NCBI RefSeq assembly: GCF_000429965.1
Contig: NZ_KE387005.1
Location: forward strand, 151,347 to 215,346
Source: Desulfogranum mediterraneum DSM 13871
GTDB lineage: Bacteria > Desulfobacterota > Desulfobulbia > Desulfobulbales > Desulfobulbaceae
DNA length: 64,000 bases
Direction: 5' to 3'
The notes beneath the pieces were generated by a model. That model saw only the letters and a list, made by a program, of their open reading frames with translations. It was not told where the DNA came from and made no database searches. Within the stretch, counting starts at the first letter, position 1. Every line of letters starts with the position of its first letter. Below, piece after piece: positions 54,293 through 62,233 of this stretch. Made by a program: the position numbers and the translations under genes.

Positions 54293-54736
54293 ATGAAAGA
54301 TCAACTCATTACCGCCATGGTTCTTGCAGTTCTCAGCCTGGCAGCCTTTGGCTGTGCCCCCCAAAAAAACATCTTGCTTGGTGGAGAGGGGAAAGGCTTC
54401 TGTCAGGAACTCACCTCAGGAAAGATGTGGCAGCTGGAGAGAGGGGGCCCATTCTCTTCCCTGCAGGAGGCTGAACAGTATGCAGCCCAATTACAACTGG
54501 GCGGTTACGATGATTGGCGCCTACCTGCCAACGAAGAACTGTTACAGCTGTTCCGCCTCTCTTTCTGGAAAAAGAACCAGGGCTGTGAGCTCAAGCAAAG
54601 CGGTGAATTCTGGTCTGTTTCAAGAGCTGGAAAGGCGAGTCTTGGCCATTGGGAAAGCTACATCCTCTGTGACCCTGAGTTCCGTTATGTCAACGCACTG
54701 AAAACAAGCGGCTACGTCCGGGCAATACGTCCGTAG
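54293..54736 (+). CDS. DUF1566 lipoprotein
   Basis: 147 aa from the ATG at 54293 (AAAGGAGAG upstream). Lipoprotein signal (LAVLSLAAFGC, lipidated Cys21), then a DUF1566/Lcl-type domain: SGKMWQLERGG, GGYDDWRLPANEELLQLF, GEFWSVSRAG...YVRAIRP. DUF1566 is a lectin-like C-type fold found in bacterial surface proteins. Here it is a minimal single-domain version. Divergent from the TRAP operon; function unknown. Confidence 0.85.
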   Translation: MKDQLITAMVLAVLSLAAFGCAPQKNILLGGEGKGFCQELTSGKMWQLERGGPFSSLQEAEQYAAQLQLGGYDDWRLPANEELLQLFRLSFWKKNQGCELKQSGEFWSVSRAGKASLGHWESYILCDPEFRYVNALKTSGYVRAIRP

Positions 54737-54746
54737 CGTATATTGG

Positions 54747-54911
54747 GGAGCTTGAATGATGAGCCTGTTCAAGCGAGAGCAGACCATGTATAGAGCTGTG
54801 CTGGAGGGATGACACGGATATTCCGCGGATAAGAGTATACCCAAAAGTGTACCTCCAAGAATGTAGTCAGAGTGCCGAGCCAGGAAGAACAGGCAACTCT
54901 TCAAGCTAACC
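54747..54911 (+). repeat. Diverged copy (G) of the dispersed repeat
   Basis: Resembles the other copies in order: GGAGCTTGAA at the left, TTCAAGCGAGAGCA, GGATATTCCGCGGATAAGAG, GAGTGCCGAGCCAGGAAGAA, and ACTCTTCAAGCTAACC at the right. It is about 25 bp longer than the others, with many substitutions. Probably an old copy. Confidence 0.55.
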
Positions 54912-55101
54912 ATCACCTGGACAGCAATCGAGATTCCCTGCCAGGGCTTAACCGGGATCAGCCCACCAACCAGCAAGCCGTCCAAACCGGCAGCTCTGCA
55001 ATGGACCGGATGGCTTGGACAGGCAACCATCTCTGGCCACGGTCACACCGAAACGGTGGCTTCCGGCTCCCTGTTTTGTCTTGACAGGAGTCGCCCTGCA
55101 T

Positions 55102-55121
55102 ATTATCGATAATTGATAATC
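55102..55121 (+). promoter_or_regulatory. Candidate GntR operator (site 1)
   Basis: ATTATCGATAATTGATAATC, containing the self-complementary TTATCGATAA (55103-55112), 16 bp before the GntR gene start. The 17-bp motif ATTATCGATAATYGATA recurs at 55844 in front of the next gene. Confidence 0.65.
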
Positions 55122-55136
55122 AACCAAGGGGGTACG

Positions 55137-55781
55137 ATGCAGCATAAGCGGGTCAGACGTGAGAGCCTCACGGAACAGATACAATCCATTCTCATCGACA
55201 GGATCGTTGAGGGGACCCTCTCACCTGGTGACCGACTCAAGGAACTCCAGATCGCCGCAGAGTTTGGTACCAGCCAGGCCCCTGTGCGGGAGGCAATTCG
55301 CAGCCTCCAGGCCCTCGGCTATGTGGAGCACAAGGCTCACGTGGGAGCCCTGGTAAAAACATTCAGCAAGAAAGAGATAGAAGAGGCATACCAGATCCGC
55401 GAAGCCCTTGAAGGCCATTGCCTGATTGTGGCGGAACCGGAAATAAGCCGACTTAGCGGCCAACTGAAGGAGCAACTCTACAGGATGCACCAGGCCTTGG
55501 CGAGCCATGATCTCAACTCGTTTACCCAGGCCGACAACATGTTTCACCGGCTGATCATCGAATCCTCCCATAATCGGCGGATGCTGGAGATGTGGGAGTC
55601 CCTCAAGATCCAGTTACAAATTTTCTCCACCCATATAGAGGCGGCCATGCCCCTGGGTGAGCTCTACGCCCTGCATCCACCCATAGTGGCCGCACTTGAG
55701 CAACAGCAGCGCCAGGATGCTGCCCGCCATCTGGCAAATCACTACCGCGAACTCGGCAGACACTGGCAGGACAAACGCTAA
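55137..55781 (+). CDS. GntR/FadR-family transcription regulator
   Basis: 214 aa from the ATG at 55137 (AAGGGGG upstream). N-terminal winged helix (QIQSILIDRIVEGTLSPGDRLKELQIAAEFGTSQAPVREAIRSLQALGYVE) and a C-terminal FCD ligand domain (about 78-205) with metal-site type residues (DNMFHRLIIESSHNRRM...HPPIVAALE). FCD regulators respond to carboxylic acids and similar metabolites. A matching palindrome before this gene and before the next gene points to autoregulation and control of its neighbour. Confidence 0.93.
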   Translation: MQHKRVRRESLTEQIQSILIDRIVEGTLSPGDRLKELQIAAEFGTSQAPVREAIRSLQALGYVEHKAHVGALVKTFSKKEIEEAYQIREALEGHCLIVAEPEISRLSGQLKEQLYRMHQALASHDLNSFTQADNMFHRLIIESSHNRRMLEMWESLKIQLQIFSTHIEAAMPLGELYALHPPIVAALEQQQRQDAARHLANHYRELGRHWQDKR

Positions 55782-55843
55782 GGCGAACAGTACGGCAGGG
55801 GATACGAATACCCAGGGAAGAGTAAAAAATAACCGTAACTCAC

Positions 55844-55860
55844 ATTATCGATAATCGATA
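55844..55860 (+). promoter_or_regulatory. Candidate GntR operator (site 2)
   Basis: ATTATCGATAATCGATA, the same 17-bp motif as site 1 except one base, 14 bp before the start of the 70-aa gene and just before its GGAGGT ribosome site. In this position a bound regulator would block transcription or initiation. Confidence 0.65.
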
Positions 55861-55873
55861 GAAAGGAGGTGTC

Positions 55874-56086
55874 ATGAATCACATCAACCAAAACCCCCAC
55901 AGTCACTTTGCAGATCTGGAGTCCAAGACCCTAAGCCTTGAGCAGGTGGATAAGATCGCCCGAAAATGCCATCATCTCCATGATGAGGAGATCCTACTGA
56001 TCATATCCCGCTTCCTGACAAGACTGAAAAAACGTTTTTCCAAGAAGATCTCTGTGGAGCAGGGGGGAGCAGCGACCAAACCCTAG
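55874..56086 (+). CDS. Small helical protein next to GntR regulator, 70 aa
   Basis: The ATG at 55874 follows a near-consensus AAAGGAGGT. Not recognised. It is mostly helical: ADLESKTLSLEQVDKIARKCHHLHDEEILLIISRFLTRLKKRFSKK, with a CHH..H cluster that might bind metal, a basic C-terminal helix, and no signal peptide. Its putative operator matches that of the GntR gene, so it is the likely regulated target. Confidence 0.75.
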   Translation: MNHINQNPHSHFADLESKTLSLEQVDKIARKCHHLHDEEILLIISRFLTRLKKRFSKKISVEQGGAATKP

Positions 56087-56127
56087 GAACGTCGCCGGAT
56101 AAGGGGTCGCAGCCCCGCGGCCAGCTC

Positions 56128-56180
56128 AGAGGGAACCGACTTATTGTTGTTGAACAGAACAAGAGTGACCGGTTCCCTCT
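56128..56180. other. Perfect 11-bp inverted repeat, 31-bp spacing
   Basis: AGAGGGAACCG (56128-56138) and CGGTTCCCTCT (56170-56180). It may be a hairpin terminating the 70-aa gene; there is no T-run. Confidence 0.55.
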
Positions 56181-56382
56181 TGATCGCAAATCACCACCCT
56201 GCTCAAGTAGCCGACCGATCAAGAGGACAAGTTGGTCGCCGGCAAGAGTCGGATACTGCTCAGGACACCAGCACCGAATGAAACAGTTGTCCCCTGCCCT
56301 CTTCTCCACCTAGCCACTCAACTGGCGCAATTGCATAAAAATCGCTTCCTCTCATCTATCCTGACCGCGCTTGCCCCTCGAT

Positions 56383-56419
56383 CAATAGGTTGTTACCTCG
56401 ACTGGGCAACAACCTATTG
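56383..56419. other. Perfect 12-bp inverted repeat upstream of the hemerythrin gene
   Basis: CAATAGGTTGTT (56383-56394) and AACAACCTATTG (56408-56419), 82 bp before the start codon at 56501. It is either a leader hairpin or an operator. Confidence 0.6.
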
Positions 56420-56500
56420 AGAGATTTTACCTTCTCACCGGCTTGGAAACATGCCATACTACCCGGTAGGACTAGTACCGACTTACACCGGAGAGACTGG

Positions 56501-57937
56501 ATGAAACTGATTAAATGGCATGACTCATTTTCCGTTGGCATAGACTTACTCGACCAACAGCACAAGCAACTGTTTTCCCTTGTCAACAAGCTGATCATTG
56601 CCCTTGAGCACAACAACAGCCGGGAAGAGTTTGAAAAAATACTCAGCGGGGTAGTAGCGCATACAGAATTACACTTCCGAACAGAAGAAAAGATGCTCGC
56701 AATTCATCCGCAGTATCAGACACACCACAGATCGCATCAAACATTCACAGAGAAATTACAAAAAATACGTTTTACCGGGGACGAAAGCGATTCGGCACGA
56801 GCCGGTCAACTCCTGGAAGAGCTCAAAGTCTGGCTGGCCAACCACGTCCTCAAAACCGACCTAGGATTCTTCACAGATCTTGGCTACCGTCAAAATCAGG
56901 ATCAAGGCGAGCTACACCAGAGACTCCAACTCCTCAACCAAAAGGACAAGGTCCTGGTGGTCGAAAATGATCCCAGCCAGCGTCACCTGATCAAGAGGCA
57001 CCTGGAAAAGGGAGGGTTTGCCGTCTTTGAAGCGACCAACGGTATCGAAGCCCTGCGGATCATAGAAGAAAATTTCGACTTACACCTGGTTATTACCGAT
57101 CTGATCATGCCGGAGATGGATGGTTTTGAACTCATCCGCGAGATACGACAAACCCAGCTGACCCAGATCTACATAATCGTGATCACCGTCTCTTCGGATC
57201 GTGATTCGCTGATACAATCCTTTGAGTACGGTGCAAACGACTACCTGCACAAGCCGATCTTTCACAGGGAGCTGAACCTGCGGCTCAAAAACGGCAAACG
57301 ATTACTGCGGCTGGAGAGCCAGGATGATCTTATCTTTTCCATGGCCAAGCTTGCAGACTGCAGAAGCCCGGAAACGGGAAAGCACCTGGAGCGCGTCAAG
57401 GAGTTCACCCTGCTGCTCAGTCTTCAGCTTATTAAAGGAAATCGGGGAGTAGGAATAACCGAGAGTATTGCCCGTGATATTTCCAGGATGAGCCCGCTGC
57501 ATGATATCGGCAAGGTTGGGGTTGCAGATGGAATCCTGAACAAACCTGGAAGATTGACAACTGCTGAATTCAACCTGATGCAGGCACACTGCAAGATTGG
57601 CGGAGATCTGATCAGCAGCATCCTGAGAAAATCGTCCTCAAGGAGACTTCGCCTGGCATATGAGATCACCATGTATCACCATGAGCGCTGGGACGGCACT
57701 GGTTACCCCTTAGGCCTTGCAGGAAAGGATATACCCGTTGCCGCACGAATCATGGCCCTGGCAGACGTGTATGATGCCTTGACCACAAAACGGATCTATA
57801 AGGAGGCCTTCAACAGGGAAAAGGCCAGGGAGGTGATCGTCGGTTGTTCCGGTTCCCATTTTGATCCAGTTCTTGTCGCGGCCTTTGAAGAGGTAGAGGA
57901 AGAATTTCATATGCTGAGGGAACAACTCTCGGATTAA
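56501..57937 (+). CDS. Bacteriohemerythrin-REC-HD-GYP protein (O2-linked c-di-GMP phosphodiesterase candidate)
   Basis: 478 aa from the ATG at 56501. Residues 1-130 are a bacteriohemerythrin with di-iron ligands (DSFSVGIDLLDQQHKQLF; HTELHFRTEE; HPQYQTHHRSH; NHVLKTD). Residues ~150-270 are a receiver (VLVVENDPSQ; phospho-Asp near 199 in VITDLIMPEMDG; Lys in YLHKPI). Residues ~280-470 are an HD-GYP domain with HDIGK (about 334) and HHERWDGTGYP (about 393) plus GKDIPVAARIMALADVYDAL. The protein could couple O2 or NO and a phosphorelay to c-di-GMP breakdown. Confidence 0.93.
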   Translation: MKLIKWHDSFSVGIDLLDQQHKQLFSLVNKLIIALEHNNSREEFEKILSGVVAHTELHFRTEEKMLAIHPQYQTHHRSHQTFTEKLQKIRFTGDESDSARAGQLLEELKVWLANHVLKTDLGFFTDLGYRQNQDQGELHQRLQLLNQKDKVLVVENDPSQRHLIKRHLEKGGFAVFEATNGIEALRIIEENFDLHLVITDLIMPEMDGFELIREIRQTQLTQIYIIVITVSSDRDSLIQSFEYGANDYLHKPIFHRELNLRLKNGKRLLRLESQDDLIFSMAKLADCRSPETGKHLERVKEFTLLLSLQLIKGNRGVGITESIARDISRMSPLHDIGKVGVADGILNKPGRLTTAEFNLMQAHCKIGGDLISSILRKSSSRRLRLAYEITMYHHERWDGTGYPLGLAGKDIPVAARIMALADVYDALTTKRIYKEAFNREKAREVIVGCSGSHFDPVLVAAFEEVEEEFHMLREQLSD

Positions 57938-58382
57938 CGAAGAGACAGGGAGAAGCAGTCTCGGCATGCCGGGGAGCAGTTGTCTGTTATTTTTCCGAGG
58001 TTGTTTTCCTTTACCCTCCCCCCTTAAGGAGATTCCTCCATCGCTGCAATCGTTGCAGGAAAAAACGAGCGACGGCCCGCGAGAATGTTCGTCCCCCTGC
58101 CGGCAGAAAACTTCTTGATTTACCAGCCCAGACATCAACAGCTTACAGATTAGGGCAACCTCAGCGTGAGGCGAACTACTCCGCTGGATTTTCGTCCCTG
58201 ATTTCAAATGTACAAACTATAGGGATGAAAACTATAGTATCCTACATCAAGCAGGATAGACCCTTTTTCTTTGAGTGTACAAAAAGGAGCAGACGAATCT
58301 GAGAGCTTATAGACGACAACAGCTGGAAAGTTTCCCCCTGCCCGACTTCAAGTCAGGTCAGATCTTAAAAAGGAGAAGCAAC
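57938..58382. other. Intergenic region with nested inverted repeats
   Basis: 445 bp with no convincing gene; an in-frame extension of the following gene reaches 58275 but lacks a ribosome site. The inverted repeats at 58190-58238 are described separately. Confidence 0.55.
58190..58238. promoter_or_regulatory. Overlapping inverted repeats upstream of DUF6763-like gene
   Basis: The perfect pair ACTATAG (58216-58222) / CTATAGT (58232-58238) lies within a larger pair TTTTCGTCCCT / AGGGATGAAAA. Such alternative pairings fit an operator or a switching leader; it is about 145 bp upstream of the gene. Confidence 0.4.
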
Positions 58383-58700
58383 ATGTCTACAGCAACATAT
58401 CCGATTGCCGGAAACTGGTATTGCCATCTGGATAAGGGGCAACGTTTTTTCGTGGTCGTGGTGGATGAAGACACCCGGACCGTCGAGATACAACACTTTG
58501 ACGGCGATGTGGAAGAGTTAGACTTTGCGACCTGGTATCAATTGGAGATAGAGCCATGTGAAGCCCCGGAAAACTGGTCAGGTCCGTTCGATATCGACAA
58601 TCCGGATGATCTTGGTACGGAAATTACCGATACCAAGCCCTCGGACTGGAATGCCCCCCTCAGCGAGTTTGAGTCAAAGAAGAACACCTCAAAGGAATGA
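58383..58700 (+). CDS. DUF6763-like small protein
   Basis: 105 aa from the ATG at 58383 (AAAAGGAGAAG upstream). Sequence pattern: IAGNWYCHLDKGQRFFVVVVDEDTRTVEIQHFDGDVEELDFATWYQLEIEPCEAPENWSGPFD, a small beta-barrel-like unit I associate with DUF6763. Acidic and cytoplasmic. Function unknown. It stands alone between two gaps. Confidence 0.78.
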   Translation: MSTATYPIAGNWYCHLDKGQRFFVVVVDEDTRTVEIQHFDGDVEELDFATWYQLEIEPCEAPENWSGPFDIDNPDDLGTEITDTKPSDWNAPLSEFESKKNTSKE

Positions 58701-58903
58701 CACGCCCGAAGACGATATCCGTATCTGTAGCTCAGGCTGGTGTACAATCAAAAAAAGGTGTTTTGTATCCGGAAGGTATTGGAGCAGACTGGATAAGGGA
58801 GGCAGAGGCCGGCCATTTCAGGTTGCCTTGATAACGATGAAAAAGGCTCTAGCGCGCGCAATCTCCAGATGCTGCAGCAGCTGGTGAGCGGTGTGCAGCC
58901 CTC

Positions 58904-59371
58904 TCAGCACTGATAGGTGCCCATCAGTTCCGTTTCCGCAAGGACATGGCCACGCATGGCCTTTTCCAATGCCGTCTTGGTCGGCCTGCCCAGATCGGGC
59001 AAGACCACACCCAGGGCGTAGAGTCTGAAGAAATAGCGATGCCGGCCAATGGGCGGACACGGGCCGCCGTAACCGGTACGGTGCCAGTCATTCAAGCCCT
59101 CCCTGGTACCGGCAGGGAGGGCTGCACCAACGTCCTGGGGCAGGCCGGTGGCATCGCCGGGCAGATTATAGACCACCCAGTGGACCCAGGTCATTTTGGG
59201 TGCAGCCGGATCCGGGGCATCGGGATCAGAGACAATAAGAGCCAGACTTTTCGTCCCCGGCGGCACCCCGGTCCAGCTCAAAGGCGGTGACAGATCACGG
59301 CCGTCACAGGTATGCACTACAGGAATTGGGGAAAGATGGAAAAATGCGCTGGAGCTCAGTTTCAGTGTCAT
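58904..59371 (-). CDS. YbhB/YbcL (Raf kinase inhibitor-like, PEBP) protein
   Basis: 155 aa from the ATG at 59371 (AGGGAG 9 nt upstream). PEBP motifs: CDGRDLSPPLSWTGVPPGTKSLALIVSDPDAPDP, WVHWVVYNLPG, and GYGGPCPPIGRHRYFFRLYAL (the GxxGPxPPxGxHRY signature). These bacterial proteins bind anionic ligands; their role is unclear. No signal peptide. Confidence 0.92.
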   Translation of the reverse strand: MTLKLSSSAFFHLSPIPVVHTCDGRDLSPPLSWTGVPPGTKSLALIVSDPDAPDPAAPKMTWVHWVVYNLPGDATGLPQDVGAALPAGTREGLNDWHRTGYGGPCPPIGRHRYFFRLYALGVVLPDLGRPTKTALEKAMRGHVLAETELMGTYQC

Positions 59372-59730
59372 ATCCAATACTCCCTGCAGGTTGTCCGCCT
59401 CAGCGGCTTCGCTCAAACATGGCCCCTTGCCGATGACCGGCAGCCACATGGTGACGGATGATGGAGCGAGCCCCGTCATCAGCCCTGACCTTGAGGTAAC
59501 AATGGTCAGGAACCTGCCAGCGGTCAAGGCATTCGACCACTCTGAGGTCTCTACTCTTCATAAAAAATGGCAGGGGGCTCCTGGTCCCGCTATCCGCCAT
59601 ACCATTCCTGGCGGACAGTTCCTGCATCGCTGCAATCGTTCCGGCCTGGAAGCGACCATTTTCCTGGAAGCAATTTGCCCGGAAGCATGTGCCCCGCCCT
59701 GCTGGCAAAAACCTCCCAGGTATCAGCTCC

Positions 59731-60723
59731 TCAGCTGATGGTTTTAGAAAACATAGCCACATCGGCTGATGCTGCCTGTCGTGCAGCATACTCCGGCAGA
59801 CTGCCCTGTTGGTAGTTGAGTTGGAGATAGAGGGCATGCAGACGGGGGTTGTTGGTGAGCGAGATGATACGCTTAAAGCCCAGCCGCCTTGCCTCGGCTT
59901 CAAAGGCGCGAACCGTAAAGACGCCTATCCGCTGATTCCGGAATCGGGTGGAGATGGCCAGGGCTCCGAGTTCAACGGTACGGGAATCAATCCTGATCAT
60001 CTCCACACAGCCAACCCCGATCCCGTCGATCATGGTAAGGTGGAACTGCCCCCGATGTGCATAGAGATATTTCCTGTTTCGCGGTTTAAGAAATCCCTTT
60101 TTACTATAGAGCTCAAGGATGCCGGCCACCATCTCTACCTCCTGATCGCTGAGAGCGGGGAGAAACTGCTCTTCAAAGTTATTGGCGATCAGGGTTCCGG
60201 TGCCTTCAACCGTGAACAGCTCATGCTTGATGGTGTTTTTCCCTGCCGGCAGAATATGGACTCGATCATAGGCCCCGGCGATGATGCGACTGCAGATCTG
60301 GTTCAAGACCCCGGTAATGTTGACATTGGCAAAGATTTCGGTGGTTTTCTCGATGGTATCTCTGGTGGTGAGGGTGTTGATCCGATGCCCCTTGCGATCA
60401 CAGAGATATTTTCGTTCCAAAAAAATAAGTTTGAAGACCGACTGCTCCCGGTCAAGCACATAGCTATAAAAATCCTGCTCCGCCGGTACACGCCGAATTT
60501 CCGTTTCAGGGAGACGCTCGGCAAGCAGACGAAAATGCTTCTGGTTGGCAAAACGGTTGGCCATGTTGTGATAGATCGTCGTCCGGATACCGTGACGGAC
60601 CAAAAACTTCACATCCGCCAGGATGTGGGGCAGGTTATCCCGTAAGATACCTTCCCGACAGGCGATGGTGATATGTTTGCCTGTTAAGGCCTGGTGATAC
60701 TCTTCGAGATATAATCTTGGCAT
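59731..60723 (-). CDS. GNAT acetyltransferase with long N-terminal domain
   Basis: 330 aa. C-terminal GNAT (about 190-325): VELGALAISTRFRNQRIGVFTVRAFEAEARRLGFKRIISLTNNPRLHALYLQLNY, where RNQRIG is the acetyl-CoA loop. The N-terminal ~180 residues (GKHITIACREGILRDNLPHILADVKFLVRHGIRTTIYHN...) have the look of an amino-acid-kinase-like fold, as in N-acetylglutamate synthases, but the protein is about 100 residues shorter than AAK-GNAT enzymes. An ArgA-type role is possible; I am not sure. Confidence 0.72.
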   Translation of the reverse strand: MPRLYLEEYHQALTGKHITIACREGILRDNLPHILADVKFLVRHGIRTTIYHNMANRFANQKHFRLLAERLPETEIRRVPAEQDFYSYVLDREQSVFKLIFLERKYLCDRKGHRINTLTTRDTIEKTTEIFANVNITGVLNQICSRIIAGAYDRVHILPAGKNTIKHELFTVEGTGTLIANNFEEQFLPALSDQEVEMVAGILELYSKKGFLKPRNRKYLYAHRGQFHLTMIDGIGVGCVEMIRIDSRTVELGALAISTRFRNQRIGVFTVRAFEAEARRLGFKRIISLTNNPRLHALYLQLNYQQGSLPEYAARQAASADVAMFSKTIS

Positions 60724-61010
60724 TGCTTTTCCATCTCAGCTGCGGTGATCTTCCAACTCCTGATTCGGATGCCGGGCTGTGCTCCGGTTTATGGAACGCT
60801 TGCACCTGGCAGGCAAGAACCTCCAGAATCTGGGCCCACTGTCCTGACCACGGACCTGAATCATGGTCCGCAAAAAAGAGCTCAAAGCCCTGATCTTCCC
60901 AAGTGGGTACTCCTGCTGGCTGCTCCTGTCAAGGGAGATCCGGCCAGCCCCATCCACCAGCCATTCTCCCCATGTTCAAAAGCCGTTCATTGTGATTAAA
61001 TAGATCATAA

Positions 61011-61150
61011 GGTACCTTGAAAAATTAGATTTTTCGATCAAGGTCAAGGCGCGCGATAAATTTTACCGCAGGCATATATCTGATATTCCGAGGATAAAAC
61101 TTTGAGTGCAACGCCGAGATTGGGAGAAAAAGCAATTTTTCAAGGTGGCC
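61011..61150 (+). repeat. Dispersed ~141-bp repeat, copy E (subfamily 2)
   Basis: Begins GGTACCTTGAAAAATTAGAT and ends GCAATTTTTCAAGGTGGCC; nearly identical to copy B inside. Direct orientation to copy F, with one gene between. Confidence 0.93.
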
Positions 61151-61223
61151 CATAATCACTTAAACGAGCTGCTCTGGGGGAAAGAGAAACCCGGCATATC
61201 AGTTTTTTTAGGGAGGAGAAACC

Positions 61224-61820
61224 GTGACCAGGATACTGGTGATCAATGGCTCATACCGGGACAGGGGTATTACCGACCAGATTATCACGACGATGACAGA
61301 GGAACTTGAGAGCGCCGGGGCAGAGATCCAAACGATCCTGCTGCGCAACTACCCCATCGAGTTCTGCTGTAACTGCCGGGAGTGCTGCCAACAGCCCGGC
61401 GAACTGCCGGGCAGGTGCATCCGGAATGATGCCATGGGGGAGCTGATCAAGACCATAGAACAGAGTGATGGCTTTATCCTGGCCTCACCCACCAACTTCG
61501 GCACGGTCACGGCGCTCTTCAAGCGCTTTCTGGAACGACTGATGGTCTATGGCTATTGGCCATGGGAGATGAATGCGCCCAAGCTGCGCAAGGCCAATGC
61601 GGCCAAGAAGAAGGCCCTGCTTGTCTCCTCGTGCGCAGCTCCCGGTTTTTTTGGCCGCTGGCTCTACGGGACCCGCAAGCAACTCAAGACCACCGCTCAG
61701 ATGATCGGCGCCACCCCGGTCGGTACCCTTTTTACAGGCCTGGTTGGCAAAGAGCCGGATCAGCAGCTCTCGGCAAAGCAGGAGGCAAAGGCCAGGTCCC
61801 TGGTCAAAAAATTACTCTAG
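61224..61820 (+). CDS. Flavodoxin/NADPH-dependent FMN reductase-family protein
   Basis: 198 aa with a GTG start at 61224, preceded by GGGAGGAGA. N-terminal FMN phosphate loop ILVINGSYRDRGITDQII, a Cys-rich loop (FCCNCRECCQQPGELPGRCIRND) typical of iron-sulfur-flavoprotein-like members, and ILASPTNFGTVTALFKRFLER. The C-terminal half is basic and resembles NAD(P)H-dependent oxidoreductases. It likely carries FMN and reduces an unidentified electron acceptor. The gene stands alone between direct repeat copies E and F. Confidence 0.88.
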   Translation: MTRILVINGSYRDRGITDQIITTMTEELESAGAEIQTILLRNYPIEFCCNCRECCQQPGELPGRCIRNDAMGELIKTIEQSDGFILASPTNFGTVTALFKRFLERLMVYGYWPWEMNAPKLRKANAAKKKALLVSSCAAPGFFGRWLYGTRKQLKTTAQMIGATPVGTLFTGLVGKEPDQQLSAKQEAKARSLVKKLL

Positions 61821-61851
61821 ACCAGCCTGAATAGTGAACGATCTTGTTCAA

Positions 61852-61992
61852 GGGTACCTTGAAAAATTAGATTTTTCGATCAAGGTCAAGGCACGTGATA
61901 AATTGTACCATAGTCATTTATTTGATATTCCGAGGATAACATTTTGAACGCAAGGCCGAGATTGGAAGAAAAAGGATTTTTTCAAGGTGGCC
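61852..61992 (+). repeat. Dispersed ~141-bp repeat, copy F (subfamily 2)
   Basis: Begins GGGTACCTTGAAAAATTAG and ends GATTTTTTCAAGGTGGCC; interior GGTCAAGGCACGTGATAAAT, GATATTCCGAGGATAACA. It begins 31 bp after the flavodoxin gene. Confidence 0.92.
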
Positions 61993-62233
61993 TCAAGAGC
62001 AAGGCCTGGAAAAAAAAGGGGTCTATCCGGATCTCCCAAGGCATGAACTCCGGGGGCTCCCCCCTCCCAGTCATCCATTTTTGGGCTGTCATTCCCGCGC
62101 AGGCAGGGACCCTCTTTATGGTATGAGTGAACAACAGAGCTCCCACACGCTCAAACCTTCCATCAGCACAGCTTTACCATCAGGAGCTGCGACATCCGGA
62201 TGCAATCAGCAATCCTGTCCGTAGAGGGGAATG

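Larger units (their letters stand above)
54737..55136. other. Intergenic region between DUF1566 gene and GntR gene
   Basis: 400 bp with no gene. It carries the diverged repeat copy G (54747-54911), an unremarkable stretch, and the GntR candidate operator at 55102-55121. Confidence 0.55.
56087..56500. other. Intergenic region with two inverted repeats
   Basis: 414 bp between the 70-aa gene and the hemerythrin response regulator. No gene. It holds the inverted repeats 56128-56180 and 56383-56419 listed separately. Confidence 0.6.

Noticed and set aside
56001-56309. 102-aa minus-strand open frame between the 70-aa gene and the hemerythrin gene
   Set aside because: Runs through both arms of a perfect inverted repeat, has no ribosome site and no family resemblance.
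58275-58382. N-terminal extension of the DUF6763-like protein
   Set aside because: The strong AAGGAGAAG site is directly before the ATG at 58383 and the extension does not resemble the family.
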